From assembly GCF_042932805.1 (NCBI RefSeq), contig NZ_CP170633.1, positions 3,038,001 to 3,102,000 on the forward strand: a DNA stretch of 64,000 nucleotides. The letters are read 5' to 3'. Origin of the DNA: Ascidiaceihabitans sp029251465. GTDB taxonomy: Bacteria; Pseudomonadota; Alphaproteobacteria; Rhodobacterales; Rhodobacteraceae. Below the pieces are notes generated by a model. That model saw only the letters and a list, made by a program, of their open reading frames with translations, had not been told where the DNA came from and searched no databases. Below are positions 52,698 to 62,275 of this stretch, piece after piece. Positions within the stretch are counted from its first letter, which is position 1; every line of letters begins with the position of its first letter. A program made the translations under genes and the position numbers.

Positions 52698-52891
52698 GAT
52701 TTACCTTTCTGAGCGCTGGTTCCCCAAATCTTAGCATGGCACCTTGCGCATTCCAGTCAAAATGCGCGGATAACTGCCACAAATCCGCGCCCAAACCCCC
52801 TTTCGCCCAAGCCTCAGCATGCCTATAAGACGCAACGTCCGCGTGTTCCGATTCACGGATGAATTAGTATTCTTTGGCAAGGCGCACACGT
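52698..52891 (+). promoter_or_regulatory. mreB upstream region with two mutually exclusive hairpins
   Basis: GCGCATT (52746-52752) can pair with AATGCGC (52761-52767). GCGCGGAT (52764-52771) can instead pair with ATCCGCGC (52783-52790). The two share bases 52764-52767, so only one can form. A possible -10 (TATAAG, 52824-52829) lies downstream, so it is unclear whether the hairpins are transcribed from a more distant promoter. Confidence 0.4.
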
Positions 52892-53938
52892 ATGTCGATC
52901 TTAAGTTCTATTCGTGGTTTGTTCACGTCCGATATGGCGATTGATTTGGGCACCGCGAACACGCTGGTCTACGTCAAAGGCAAAGGCGTCGTGCTGTCCG
53001 AACCGTCCGTGGTCGCCTACCACATCAAGGATGGCGTCAAAAAAGTACTGGCCGTGGGCGAAGACGCCAAGCTGATGTTGGGGCGCACGCCCGGGTCCAT
53101 CGAGGCAATCCGCCCGATGCGCGAAGGCGTGATTGCAGATTTCGACACCGCCGAGGAAATGATCAAACATTTCATTCGCAAGGTGCACAAACGCTCGACG
53201 TTCTCAAAGCCAAAGATCATCGTTTGCGTCCCGCACGGTGCCACGCCCGTAGAAAAACGCGCCATTCGCCAGTCGGTTTTGTCCGCTGGTGCCCGTCGCG
53301 CGGGCCTGATTGCCGAACCGATTGCAGCCGCCATTGGGGCTGGCATGCCGATCACCGATCCGACCGGCAACATGGTCGTGGACATCGGCGGCGGCACAAC
53401 CGAAGTTGCGGTTCTGTCGCTTGGTGACATCGTTTATGCCCGTTCGGTGCGCGTCGGTGGTGACCGCATGGACGAGGCGATCATCAGCTATCTGCGCCGT
53501 CAGCAAAACCTTTTGGTGGGTGAAACCACCGCCGAGCGGATCAAAACATCCATCGGGACCGCCCGCATGCCCGACGATGGCCGCGGCACGTCAATGCAAA
53601 TCCGCGGTCGCGATTTGCTGAACGGTGTCCCGAAAGAAATCGAAATCACGCAGGCCCAAATCGCCGAAGCGTTGGCCGAACCCGTCCAGCAAATTTGCGA
53701 AGCCGTGATGACCGCCCTTGAAACCACACCGCCCGATTTGGCCGCCGACATCGTTGATCGCGGCGTCATGCTGACAGGTGGTGGCGCGTTGTTGGGTGAT
53801 CTGGATCTGGCCCTGCGCGAACAGACCGGTCTCGCCGTTTCTATCGCCGATGAATCGCTGAACTGTGTGGCCTTGGGCACCGGCAAAGCGCTGGAATACG
53901 AAAAACAACTGCGGCACGCCATCGACTACGATAGCTGA
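52892..53938 (+). CDS. mreB: Rod shape-determining protein MreB (actin homologue)
   Basis: A 348-residue ATP-binding cytoskeletal protein that directs side-wall synthesis. DLGTANTLVYVKGKG is the phosphate-1 motif, IVDIGGGTTEVAVLS-type phosphate-2 (VVDIGGGTTEVAVL) and MLTGGGALLGDLD the adenosine motif. ATG at 52892 has AAGG upstream; a TTG at 52874 is the alternative. First gene of the shape operon. Confidence 0.97.
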   Translation: MSILSSIRGLFTSDMAIDLGTANTLVYVKGKGVVLSEPSVVAYHIKDGVKKVLAVGEDAKLMLGRTPGSIEAIRPMREGVIADFDTAEEMIKHFIRKVHKRSTFSKPKIIVCVPHGATPVEKRAIRQSVLSAGARRAGLIAEPIAAAIGAGMPITDPTGNMVVDIGGGTTEVAVLSLGDIVYARSVRVGGDRMDEAIISYLRRQQNLLVGETTAERIKTSIGTARMPDDGRGTSMQIRGRDLLNGVPKEIEITQAQIAEALAEPVQQICEAVMTALETTPPDLAADIVDRGVMLTGGGALLGDLDLALREQTGLAVSIADESLNCVALGTGKALEYEKQLRHAIDYDS

Positions 53939-53945
53939 TGTGCTT

Positions 53946-53977
53946 GCCAGAATGTTCGAAATTGCGGACACTCTGGC
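53946..53977 (+). promoter_or_regulatory. Hairpin in the mreB-mreC spacer
   Basis: GCCAGA (53946-53951) pairs with TCTGGC (53972-53977); inside, TGT and C can pair with the GGACA of the right side after one mismatch. It sits 7 bases after the mreB stop and has no T run, so it might act as a transcript stabiliser or a partial terminator that keeps mreB above mreC. Confidence 0.4.
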
Positions 53978-54027
53978 CAACAGCAATCTAAATGCCCTGA
54001 TTTCAAACACGGCAGGAAACCCTCGCG

Positions 54028-54936
54028 TTGGCCAAGGACAGATCAAACAGTCAGGACTACGGGGCCCCGCTGCGCAAGCTTTTGCTGAGCGTGATGGTTC
54101 TGTTGTTGATCGCAGTGTTCCTGCTTTGGCGCATCGATAGCCCACGGGTCGAACGGTTCCGCGCCCAAGTCACCGACCGGATTGTGCCAAATTTCGACTG
54201 GGCAATGGCCCCTGTGACAGGCATGGTCAATCTGCTGCGCGATTTCCAAAGCTATCAGCGCATCGCTGAACAAAATCAGGAATTGAAACGCGAACTGCGC
54301 CGGATGAAAGAATGGAAAGAGGCCGCACTTCAGCTCGAAGAAGAAAACGCGCGCCTGCTGGATTTGAACAAAGTGCGGCTTGATCCACGTCTGACCTTTA
54401 TCACTGGAGTTGTGATGGCGGATTCAGGGTCACCGTTTCGCCAATCCGTGCTGCTGAATGTCGGCGCGCGTGACGGGCTGATTGACGGCTGGGCCACGAT
54501 GGACGGGATCGGGCTGGTGGGTCGCATTTCCGGCGTCGCCAAAAACACCAGTCGCGTGATTTTGCTAACCGATGCGTCCAGCCGTATTCCAGCGCTGGTG
54601 CAACCATCTGGGCAGCGGGTGATTGTGGCAGGTGACAATTCTGCCGTGCCGCCAATTGATTTTCTCGAAAACCCCGGCCTTGTGCGCGCCGGTGACCGCG
54701 TCGTCAGTTCCGGTGATGGCGGCGTGTTTCCGGCCGGTTTACTGATCGGTCAGATCGCCAAAGACCCGGGCGGACGCCTGCGCGTACGCTTGGCCGCCGA
54801 CTACGAAAGGCTGGAATTCCTGCGTGTGATGCGCAGCTATTCCAACGAACCCGTCTCAGATGTCAGTTCGGTGCTGACCCCCGCGCGTGCAACGCTCCAA
54901 GGATCGCCACAAACGACTGAGGTGGTCGATGAATGA
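54028..54936 (+). CDS. mreC: Rod shape-determining protein MreC
   Basis: A 302-residue membrane protein of the elongasome. One membrane segment (residues about 17-35), a coiled coil (about 75-115, EQNQELKRELRRMKEWKEAA) and a periplasmic beta domain with VSSGDGGVFPAGLLIG. The start is TTG at 54028; AGGAAA lies 9 bases upstream. It overlaps mreD by 8 bases. Confidence 0.93.
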   Translation: MAKDRSNSQDYGAPLRKLLLSVMVLLLIAVFLLWRIDSPRVERFRAQVTDRIVPNFDWAMAPVTGMVNLLRDFQSYQRIAEQNQELKRELRRMKEWKEAALQLEEENARLLDLNKVRLDPRLTFITGVVMADSGSPFRQSVLLNVGARDGLIDGWATMDGIGLVGRISGVAKNTSRVILLTDASSRIPALVQPSGQRVIVAGDNSAVPPIDFLENPGLVRAGDRVVSSGDGGVFPAGLLIGQIAKDPGGRLRVRLAADYERLEFLRVMRSYSNEPVSDVSSVLTPARATLQGSPQTTEVVDE

Positions 54937-55468
54937 TCACTCCTCTTATCGGGTTTGGGTCATGCGCGCGGCCTTTATCCTACTGACGTTGTTCATTTTA
55001 TTTGTGCACCTGTTACCGCTAAACTCTGCGCCAAGCACCTGGGCTTTGCCAAATCTGCTGATGGGGTTTGCATTTGCCTGGTCCGCGCGTCGGCCTGAAT
55101 ATGTCCCCGCAATTTTGCTGGGAATGGTGCTGCTGCTGGCAGATTTACTGCTGCAACGCCCTCCTGGGCTGTGGGCCGCGATCGTCTTGTTGGCCAGCGA
55201 AAAGCTCAAGTCGCAAGCCCCCACATTGCGGGCAGCGACGTTTCTAACGGAATGGGCCACCGTGACCGGTCTGATCATCGGCGCGACAGTGGTCAATCGC
55301 GTCGTCCTCGCGGTCTTGTTGGTTGATGTTCCGGGCTTGTGGCTTACGCTTAACCAGATGGGCATGACCGTGCTGTTTTATCCTGCATTTGTCTTTGTGA
55401 CCCACGCAATCATGGGCGTGCGAAAATCCGCGCCCGGCGATCTGGACACACTCGGAGGACGGGCATGA
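54929..55468 (+). CDS. mreD: Rod shape-determining protein MreD
   Basis: A 179-residue inner-membrane protein with about five to six membrane segments, linking MreB and MreC to the wall synthases. ATG at 54929 overlaps the mreC end. Stop overlaps the mrdA start. Confidence 0.92.
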   Translation: MNDHSSYRVWVMRAAFILLTLFILFVHLLPLNSAPSTWALPNLLMGFAFAWSARRPEYVPAILLGMVLLLADLLLQRPPGLWAAIVLLASEKLKSQAPTLRAATFLTEWATVTGLIIGATVVNRVVLAVLLVDVPGLWLTLNQMGMTVLFYPAFVFVTHAIMGVRKSAPGDLDTLGGRA

Positions 55469-57384
55469 GGCGCAAACGAGGCGATAGCGAAGCGACCCAT
55501 CGCCAGTTGTCCCGTCGCGCGTTTTTGCTGGGCGGTACGCAGCTGGCATTTATGGGCGCGCTGGGTGTGCGGATGCGCCATTTGCAAGTCGATCAAGCAG
55601 ATCAATTCCGCCTGCTTGCCGAAGAAAACCGGATTAAATTCAAACTGTTACCGCCAGCACGCGGCGAAGTGTTCGACCGCAACGGCGTGCGATTGGCCCA
55701 GAATATCCCGACCTACCAGATCAAGATCGTGCGCGAAGATGCCGGGGACGTCGAGGACGTGCTTGCCCGTCTCGGCAAGATCGTCACGCTGGATCCCGAC
55801 ACGCTGGATGACGCGCGCAAACAGATCAAACGCAGTGCTCCGTTTTACCCCGTCACCGTCGCGGACAACGTGGCGTGGGGTGACCTAAGCCGCGTGTCCG
55901 TTAACGCGCCCGCCCTGCCCGGTGTCACCCCCGAGGTCGGCCTGTCGCGCGTGTACCCGTTGGGTTCGGATTTTGCGCATATTCTGGGCCGCGTTGGGCC
56001 CGTCAGTGACTACGATCTTGACCGTATCGAAGACCCCGATCCCCTGCTGCGCATCCCGCGCTATCAGATCGGCAAGGTTGGTGTTGAGGCAAAACAAGAA
56101 CTGCGCCTGCGTGGAAAAGCCGGCACCAAACAGGTCGAGGTCAACGCCGCGGGGCGCGAGATGCGCGAACTGGATCGCCGCGAGGGCCGCGCCGGTGCAG
56201 ATTTGCAGCTCAGCGTTGATGCAAAACTGCAAAACTACGTCCAAGCGCGCCTTGGCGAAGAAAGCGCCAGCGCCGTGGTCATCGATGTGGAAAATGGCGA
56301 TTTGGTCGCGATTGCGTCGTCACCCACCTACGATCCAAACCTGTTTGTGAACGGCATTTCAGTCGCCGATTACAAAAACCTAACGGACAATAAATTCCGC
56401 CCGCTCGCCAGTAAGGCCGTCCAAGACACCTACGCGCCCGCCTCGACGTTCAAAATGATTACGGCATTGGCAGCACTAGAAGACGGCATCGTTGACCCCA
56501 ACGACACCGTGCGCTGCAACGGCCATCTGGAAATCGCGGATCGCAAATTTCACTGCTGGAAACGGTCCGGGCACGGGACCATGGATCTCAAGAATTCGCT
56601 GAAACGCAGCTGCGACGTCTACTACTACGATCTTGCGCTCAAAGTCGGGATCGAGAAAATTTCAGCAATGGCTAAAATCTTTGGCCTTGGTGTGCGCCAC
56701 GACGTGCCAATGTCAGCCGTCGCGCGTGGTTTGGCCCCAACCAAAGACTGGAAATCGAACACCTACGGCAAAGATTGGGTGATCGGCGATACGGTCAACG
56801 CGTCCATCGGCCAAGGCTTTGTGCTGGCCTCGCCGCTACAACTGGCCGTTATGGCCGCGCGGATCGCAACGGGGCGCGACGTGCAACCGCGCCTGATCAA
56901 ATCCATCGACGGCGTTTTGCAGCCCAACGGCGCGGGCGCACCTCTCAAGGTGGATCCCGAGAATTTGCGCCGCATTCGCCAAGCGATGTATTCGGTTGTG
57001 AACGATCGCGGCGGCACCGCAGGCAGCAGCAGAATCGTGGCAGACGACATGCGCATGGCGGGCAAAACCGGCACCGCGCAAGTCCGCTCTGTCATCGTCA
57101 AAAACTCCGAAGTGCCGTGGGAAAAACGTGACCACGCGTTGTTCGTGAACTTTGCCCCCTACGACAATCCGAAATACGCGGTTGCGGTGGTTGTCGAACA
57201 CGGCGGCGGTGGGTCGAAAACCGCGGCACCAATCGCGCGCGACATCACATTGCAGGCGTTGTACGACGGCGAACCACCGTTGTCCGCGTATCCGTCTGAC
57301 GCCCGCAGCCGCATTTCTGCACAACAAAAACGCTTGCGCAAAGTACGCCCTGTCGCCGACATCGGGGGCAAAGACCAAGCATGA
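55465..57384 (+). CDS. mrdA: Penicillin-binding protein 2 (transpeptidase)
   Basis: A 639-residue peptidoglycan transpeptidase of the elongasome. One membrane anchor near residues 15-35, a pedestal with GEVFDRNGVRLAQN, then the transpeptidase with ASTFKMITA (Ser nucleophile), KRSCDVYYYDL (SxN-type motif as SCD) and KTGTAQV. ATGA overlap with mreD and with rodA. Confidence 0.96.
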   Translation: MRRKRGDSEATHRQLSRRAFLLGGTQLAFMGALGVRMRHLQVDQADQFRLLAEENRIKFKLLPPARGEVFDRNGVRLAQNIPTYQIKIVREDAGDVEDVLARLGKIVTLDPDTLDDARKQIKRSAPFYPVTVADNVAWGDLSRVSVNAPALPGVTPEVGLSRVYPLGSDFAHILGRVGPVSDYDLDRIEDPDPLLRIPRYQIGKVGVEAKQELRLRGKAGTKQVEVNAAGREMRELDRREGRAGADLQLSVDAKLQNYVQARLGEESASAVVIDVENGDLVAIASSPTYDPNLFVNGISVADYKNLTDNKFRPLASKAVQDTYAPASTFKMITALAALEDGIVDPNDTVRCNGHLEIADRKFHCWKRSGHGTMDLKNSLKRSCDVYYYDLALKVGIEKISAMAKIFGLGVRHDVPMSAVARGLAPTKDWKSNTYGKDWVIGDTVNASIGQGFVLASPLQLAVMAARIATGRDVQPRLIKSIDGVLQPNGAGAPLKVDPENLRRIRQAMYSVVNDRGGTAGSSRIVADDMRMAGKTGTAQVRSVIVKNSEVPWEKRDHALFVNFAPYDNPKYAVAVVVEHGGGGSKTAAPIARDITLQALYDGEPPLSAYPSDARSRISAQQKRLRKVRPVADIGGKDQA

Positions 57385-58520
57385 GCTATCTTGAATACTC
57401 CGTAAAATCGGTCCCCGCCGGACCGCGTAAAATCCTGTTCCTGAACTGGCCACTGGCGATCTTGCTGACGACCGTCGCGGGCGTTGGATTCCTGATGCTT
57501 TATTCAGTGGCGGGCGGCAGTTTCAGCCCTTGGGCCGAACCGCAGATGAAGCGATTTGCCGTCGGACTGGTGCTAATGGTTCTTGTCGGCGTCACACCGA
57601 TCTGGTTCTGGCGAAACGTCGCAGGCTTTGCCTATGGCGTGACAGTGTTGCTGTTGATTGGCGTCGAATTCTTTGGCGCTGTGGGCATGGGTGCGCAGCG
57701 CTGGATTGACCTCGGCTTCATCCGCCTACAACCCTCAGAGCTGATGAAAATCACACTCGTCATGTTTCTGGCCGCCTACTACGACTGGCTTCCGGCCAAG
57801 AATAAATCCAAACCGCTATGGGTGCTTCTGCCGATCTTGGTCATCTTGCTGCCCACAGCGTTGGTGTTGAAACAGCCGGATTTGGGGACCTCGATTTTGC
57901 TGGTCACGGCGGGCGGCGGTTTGATGTTTGTGGCCGGCGTGCACTGGGCTTATTTCGCCGCTGTAATTGCAGCTGGCATTGGCCTGATATCTGCCGTTTT
58001 TGTCGGGCGCGGCACGTCTTGGCAGTTGCTGCAAGACTATCAATTTCGCCGGATCGACACGTTTTTGGACCCCAGTTCCGATCCGTTGGGCGCTGGTTAT
58101 CACATCACACAATCCAAAATCGCGCTTGGATCAGGTGGATGGACGGGGCGCGGTTTTATGCAAGGCACCCAAAGCCGCCTGAACTTTCTGCCCGAAAAGC
58201 ACACCGACTTTATTTTCACCACCTTGGCCGAAGAATTCGGCTTCGTGGGCGGTATTTCCCTCTTGGCGCTGTACCTGTTGATCATCGTGTTTTGCGTTCA
58301 ATCCGCGGTCTCAAATCGGGACCGGTTTTCGAACTTGCTGATCATGGGCATTACGCTCAATTTCTTCCTGTTCTTTTCGGTGAACATGTCGATGGTCATG
58401 GGGCTGGCACCTGTTGTCGGCGTGCCGTTGCCACTGGTCAGTTACGGCGGATCAGCGATGCTGGTTCTGATGATTGCCTTCGGACTGGTGCAAAGCGCGC
58501 ATGTCCACCGCCCCAGATAA
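57381..58520 (+). CDS. rodA: Rod shape-determining protein RodA (SEDS glycosyltransferase)
   Basis: A 379-residue SEDS family enzyme with about ten membrane segments that polymerises glycan strands with PBP2. Marks are GAQRWIDLGFIRLQPSELMKI, QSRLNFLPEKHTDFIFTTLA and the last PLPLVSYGGSAM. Starts 4 bases within the mrdA end. Confidence 0.96.
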   Translation: MSYLEYSVKSVPAGPRKILFLNWPLAILLTTVAGVGFLMLYSVAGGSFSPWAEPQMKRFAVGLVLMVLVGVTPIWFWRNVAGFAYGVTVLLLIGVEFFGAVGMGAQRWIDLGFIRLQPSELMKITLVMFLAAYYDWLPAKNKSKPLWVLLPILVILLPTALVLKQPDLGTSILLVTAGGGLMFVAGVHWAYFAAVIAAGIGLISAVFVGRGTSWQLLQDYQFRRIDTFLDPSSDPLGAGYHITQSKIALGSGGWTGRGFMQGTQSRLNFLPEKHTDFIFTTLAEEFGFVGGISLLALYLLIIVFCVQSAVSNRDRFSNLLIMGITLNFFLFFSVNMSMVMGLAPVVGVPLPLVSYGGSAMLVLMIAFGLVQSAHVHRPR

Positions 58521-58533
58521 ATAAGGTTCCGAG

Positions 58534-59466
58534 ATGACAGTTAACGTATTTTTTGCAGCCAAAGCCGAACGCTGGCCGCACTATGAAATGCCTCTGAAAG
58601 ACGCGATAAAAAGCGCAGGGATTGACGCCGATGTCAGCACAGATTTCGCCCCTGATCAGGTCGACTACATCGTTTATGCGCCCAATTCGGACGTTCAGGA
58701 TTTTGCGCCGTTCACGCGGGCCAAAGCCGTCCTAAACCTGTGGGCTGGCGTCGAAGGAATCGTGGGCAATAAAACCCTAACCTTGCCGCTCGCGCGCATG
58801 GTTGATTCCGGCCTGACCCAAGGCATGATCGAATGGGTTTGCGGCCATGTGATGCGCCACCATTTGGGTATGGACAGCCACATCAAAGGCGACGCAGGCG
58901 TCTGGGCCCCCAGCGCACCGCCACTGTCGTGGGACAGGAATGTTGTTGTCTTCGGGTTGGGCGAACTCGGGACAGCATGCGCGCAGGCCTTGGCGCAATT
59001 CGGGTTTAACGTCAGCGGCTGGAGCCGGTCTGCCAAATCAGTCCAAGGCGTAGATTGCCTGCACGGGCCGGATGGTTTGAACGACGCACTGGCGCGCGCA
59101 GAAATCGCGGTGCTGTTGCTGCCCGACACCCCTGCGACGACCAACACGCTGAACGCCAAAACCTTGGCGCAGATGCCAGCGGGTGCCGTCATTATCAACC
59201 CGGGGCGCGGGCCGTTGATCGACGATGATGCCTTGCTGGCGGCGCTGGACACAGGGCACATTTCGCATGCGACGCTTGATACGTTCCGCGTTGAACCGCT
59301 GCCAAAGGATCATCCGTACTGGGCGCATCCAAGTGTCACAGTCACCCCGCACATCGCCGCTGAAACGCGGCCAAAATATTCATCGCTCACGATTGCAGAA
59401 AACATTCGTCGCGGTGAAGCAGGCGAGCCGTTTTTGCATCTCGTCGATCCATCGCTGGGGTACTGA
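58534..59466 (+). CDS. ghrA: Glyoxylate/hydroxypyruvate reductase A-type 2-hydroxyacid dehydrogenase
   Basis: A 310-residue NAD(P)-dependent reductase. The Rossmann motif is VVFGLGELGTACAQALAQFG; the catalytic region has NPGRGPLID (Arg) and HPSVTVTPHIAAETR (His, Glu). Length and motif order match GhrA. It begins 13 bases after rodA, so it may be the last gene of the shape operon; the link to cell shape is probably only transcriptional. Confidence 0.9.
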   Translation: MTVNVFFAAKAERWPHYEMPLKDAIKSAGIDADVSTDFAPDQVDYIVYAPNSDVQDFAPFTRAKAVLNLWAGVEGIVGNKTLTLPLARMVDSGLTQGMIEWVCGHVMRHHLGMDSHIKGDAGVWAPSAPPLSWDRNVVVFGLGELGTACAQALAQFGFNVSGWSRSAKSVQGVDCLHGPDGLNDALARAEIAVLLLPDTPATTNTLNAKTLAQMPAGAVIINPGRGPLIDDDALLAALDTGHISHATLDTFRVEPLPKDHPYWAHPSVTVTPHIAAETRPKYSSLTIAENIRRGEAGEPFLHLVDPSLGY

Positions 59467-59474
59467 TCACGGCG

Positions 59475-61487
59475 CTACGCGACCAGCCCGCGCCCTTTCA
59501 GCAATGCATCAACGCCGGGCAGTCGTCCGCGGAATGCCACGTACAACTCAGCCGCATCGCGACTGCCGCCTGTCGACAGGATGTTGTCCTCTAACGCGCG
59601 GGCTCGTTCAGGGTCGAACGCGCCGCCAGCCTCTTTGAATGCGGCAAAGGCATCGGCGTCCATCACTTCGGACCACATGTAGCTGTAATAGCCCGACGAA
59701 TAGCCGTCGCCGGAAAACACATGTGCAAAATGCGGCGTTGCGTGGCGCATCGAAATTGCGTGTGGCATGCCCAAGTTTGCCAATATTTCGGCCTGTTTGG
59801 CCATCGGATCAGCTGGGGCGTCACTGTCGTGGAATTCAAGGTCAACCAGCGCTGACGCCACATATTCCACAGTCGAAAACCCCATATCGTAGGTCGCCGC
59901 TGCAAGCACTTTTTCAAGCAATTCGGACGGCATCGCCGCACCCGTTTCGGCGTGCGTTGCAAATTCGGACAGCACCTCGGGCACGTCCAGCCAATGTTCA
60001 TACAGCTGGCTTGGCAGTTCCACAAAATCGCGGGCAACAGACGTGCCAGACACGGATTCATACGTCACATTCGACAGCATTTGGTGCAGCGCGTGGCCAA
60101 ATTCGTGAAACAGCGTGCGCGCGTCATCATAGGACAACAACGCCGGATCGCTTTTGGCAAAGTTGCACACGTTCATGACAATTGGGGCCTGCACAGTTGG
60201 GAATTTGGCCTGCGCACGCATCGCCGAACACCACGCGCCAGACCGCTTTGATCCGCGTGCAAAATAGTCACCGACAAAAACCGCAACATGTTCACCGTCA
60301 CGGGTCACTTCCCATGCGCGGCAATCTTCATGGTACAGCGGCACATCAAGCGGCTGAAATTTCAGACCAAACAGACGTGTGGCACAGGAAAATGACGCTT
60401 CAATCATGCGGTCCAACTGAAAATACGGTTTCAATTCGGCCTCATCCAAATCGTGCAATTCGCGGCGGCGGCGTTCTGAGTAAAACCGCCAATCCCACGG
60501 TTCCAACTCGCCGTTGACGCCATCGCTATTCATCATTTGTTGCAAGATCCAAGCGTCTGCATTGGCTTGGGCCTTGGCCGGCTTCCAAACCGACATCAGC
60601 AAGTCACGCACAGCCTGCGGTGTTTTCGCCATTTCGGTTTCAAGCTTGTACTGCGCGAAATTCTCGTGCCCCAACAATTGCGCCCGTTCTGAACGTAGCT
60701 GCAACGTTTCAGCGGCAATTTCGCGGTTGTCCGTTTCGCCGCCATTGGCACCACGTGCACCCCACGCTTTGTACGCAATTTCACGCAGGTCACGACGGGT
60801 CGAAAATTGCAAAAACGGCACGATCAACGAACGGGACAGCGTCACAATTGGGCCATCAACGCCCTTTTCTGTGCCAGCGGCACGCGCGGTCGCGACGACA
60901 AATTCAGGCAAACCACCTAGATCGGTTTCGGCCAATTCCATGAACCATTCGCGTTCATCGCCCAGCAGGTTTTGCGTGAATTGTGTGCCCAACACGGCCA
61001 GCCGTGCCTTGATTGCTTTGATCCGGTCTTCTTCGTCGCCCTCAAGGGCCGCACCCGCGCGCACAAAGCCACGATAACTTAGCATCAAAACACGCGCTTG
61101 CTCATCCGTCAGATCCAGCGCGTCACGTCCGTTCCAAACTGATGCCACACGCTGAAACAGGGCCTTGTTCGCTGAAATCTCAGAGAAATGCGCGGCGAGC
61201 TTTGGCGAAAAGTCACGCTGCAATGCCTCGCGGGTGGGGTTACTGTCTGCCCCTGCGACCGTGTAAAACGTGCCCAAAACCTTGTCCAAATCCTTGCCCA
61301 CAGCCTCTAGTGCCTCAACTGTATTGGCAAAACTCGGCGCGTCGGTGGCATCAGCAATCACCGCGATTTCAGCGGCGTGGCTTGCCAATGCAGCATCCAA
61401 CGCAGGCGCGAAATCATCGTCAGAAATTTTGTCAAACGGAGCGATCTGAAACGGCGTGTCCCAGTCGGCAAGCAACGGATTGGTCAT
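59475..61487 (-). CDS. M3-family oligopeptidase (oligopeptidase A/Dcp type)
   Basis: A 670-residue cytosolic zinc metallopeptidase that breaks down oligopeptides. The zinc site HEFGHALH is in a FHEFGHALHQ segment. Length and layout match oligopeptidase A or dipeptidyl carboxypeptidase. GGAGACCTCC precedes the ATG. It converges with ghrA with 8 bases between the stops. Confidence 0.93.
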   Translation of the reverse strand: MTNPLLADWDTPFQIAPFDKISDDDFAPALDAALASHAAEIAVIADATDAPSFANTVEALEAVGKDLDKVLGTFYTVAGADSNPTREALQRDFSPKLAAHFSEISANKALFQRVASVWNGRDALDLTDEQARVLMLSYRGFVRAGAALEGDEEDRIKAIKARLAVLGTQFTQNLLGDEREWFMELAETDLGGLPEFVVATARAAGTEKGVDGPIVTLSRSLIVPFLQFSTRRDLREIAYKAWGARGANGGETDNREIAAETLQLRSERAQLLGHENFAQYKLETEMAKTPQAVRDLLMSVWKPAKAQANADAWILQQMMNSDGVNGELEPWDWRFYSERRRRELHDLDEAELKPYFQLDRMIEASFSCATRLFGLKFQPLDVPLYHEDCRAWEVTRDGEHVAVFVGDYFARGSKRSGAWCSAMRAQAKFPTVQAPIVMNVCNFAKSDPALLSYDDARTLFHEFGHALHQMLSNVTYESVSGTSVARDFVELPSQLYEHWLDVPEVLSEFATHAETGAAMPSELLEKVLAAATYDMGFSTVEYVASALVDLEFHDSDAPADPMAKQAEILANLGMPHAISMRHATPHFAHVFSGDGYSSGYYSYMWSEVMDADAFAAFKEAGGAFDPERARALEDNILSTGGSRDAAELYVAFRGRLPGVDALLKGRGLVA

Positions 61488-61540
61488 GGAGGTCTCCTTT
61501 GTAATTGAAACTAGGGCGCAACAGGTTAATTAACAACGCC

Positions 61541-62275
61541 ATGCCACAGGGTTTTGACATATTTGCGCGTATCGTCTTGCTGCCTTTGCTTTTGGTGCAA
61601 GGATTGATCGTGCGCGCCCGTGCGTTGGCACTGCCAGAGGCGGCAGGGCCGCGACGCGGCAGCCTTGGGCACGGTCCAAAATTGCGCGTGTTGATGGTCG
61701 GTGACAGTTCTGCTGCGGGCGTCGGTGCCGATACCCAAGACAACGCGCTGATCGGGCATGTGACCCGCAATCTAGCCGCGACACATCGTGTGGATTGGAC
61801 GTTGTTTGCCAAAACCGGTGCCACCACAGCCAGCACATTGGACCGATTGCGCCAACTGCCGCTTGCGGATTTTGACGTCGCGATTGTTGTTCTGGGCGTG
61901 AATGACGCGACGCGTTTTGTCGGACTGAGCAAGTGGTTGGGCTTGCAACAGACCCTCACCAGACGGCTGCGTTCGGAATTCGGCGCGCAGCACGTGTTTG
62001 TCAGCGCCTTGCCGCCTTTGGGTCAATTTCCGTTGCTGCCCCATCCGCTGGCGTGGGTTCTTGGGCGTCATGCCACGCGGCTGGACAACGCCCAAAAATC
62101 GCGGTGCGCTGGCGCTCCGGCACTGCATTACGTTCCGATGGAACTGGATTTGGACACAAGCGCCATGGCACCCGACGGCTTTCACCCCGGTCCCGCAGTT
62201 TACGCGGCTTGGGGAGTTGGCATGGCTGAATTTATCCGCCGCACACTGGGCAATCTGCCCGCGGCGCGATCATGA
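61541..62275 (+). CDS. SGNH/GDSL hydrolase
   Basis: A 244-residue esterase-like protein with an N-terminal membrane anchor (IVLLPLLLVQGLIVRARAL). Motifs: MVGDSSAAGVGA (Ser nucleophile), VLGVNDATR and a C-terminal PDGFHPGP. ATG 61541 is the first ATG; an open frame from a TTG at 61505 with GGAGG upstream is also possible. The last 44 bases overlap the convergent moeB. Confidence 0.8.
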   Translation: MPQGFDIFARIVLLPLLLVQGLIVRARALALPEAAGPRRGSLGHGPKLRVLMVGDSSAAGVGADTQDNALIGHVTRNLAATHRVDWTLFAKTGATTASTLDRLRQLPLADFDVAIVVLGVNDATRFVGLSKWLGLQQTLTRRLRSEFGAQHVFVSALPPLGQFPLLPHPLAWVLGRHATRLDNAQKSRCAGAPALHYVPMELDLDTSAMAPDGFHPGPAVYAAWGVGMAEFIRRTLGNLPAARS

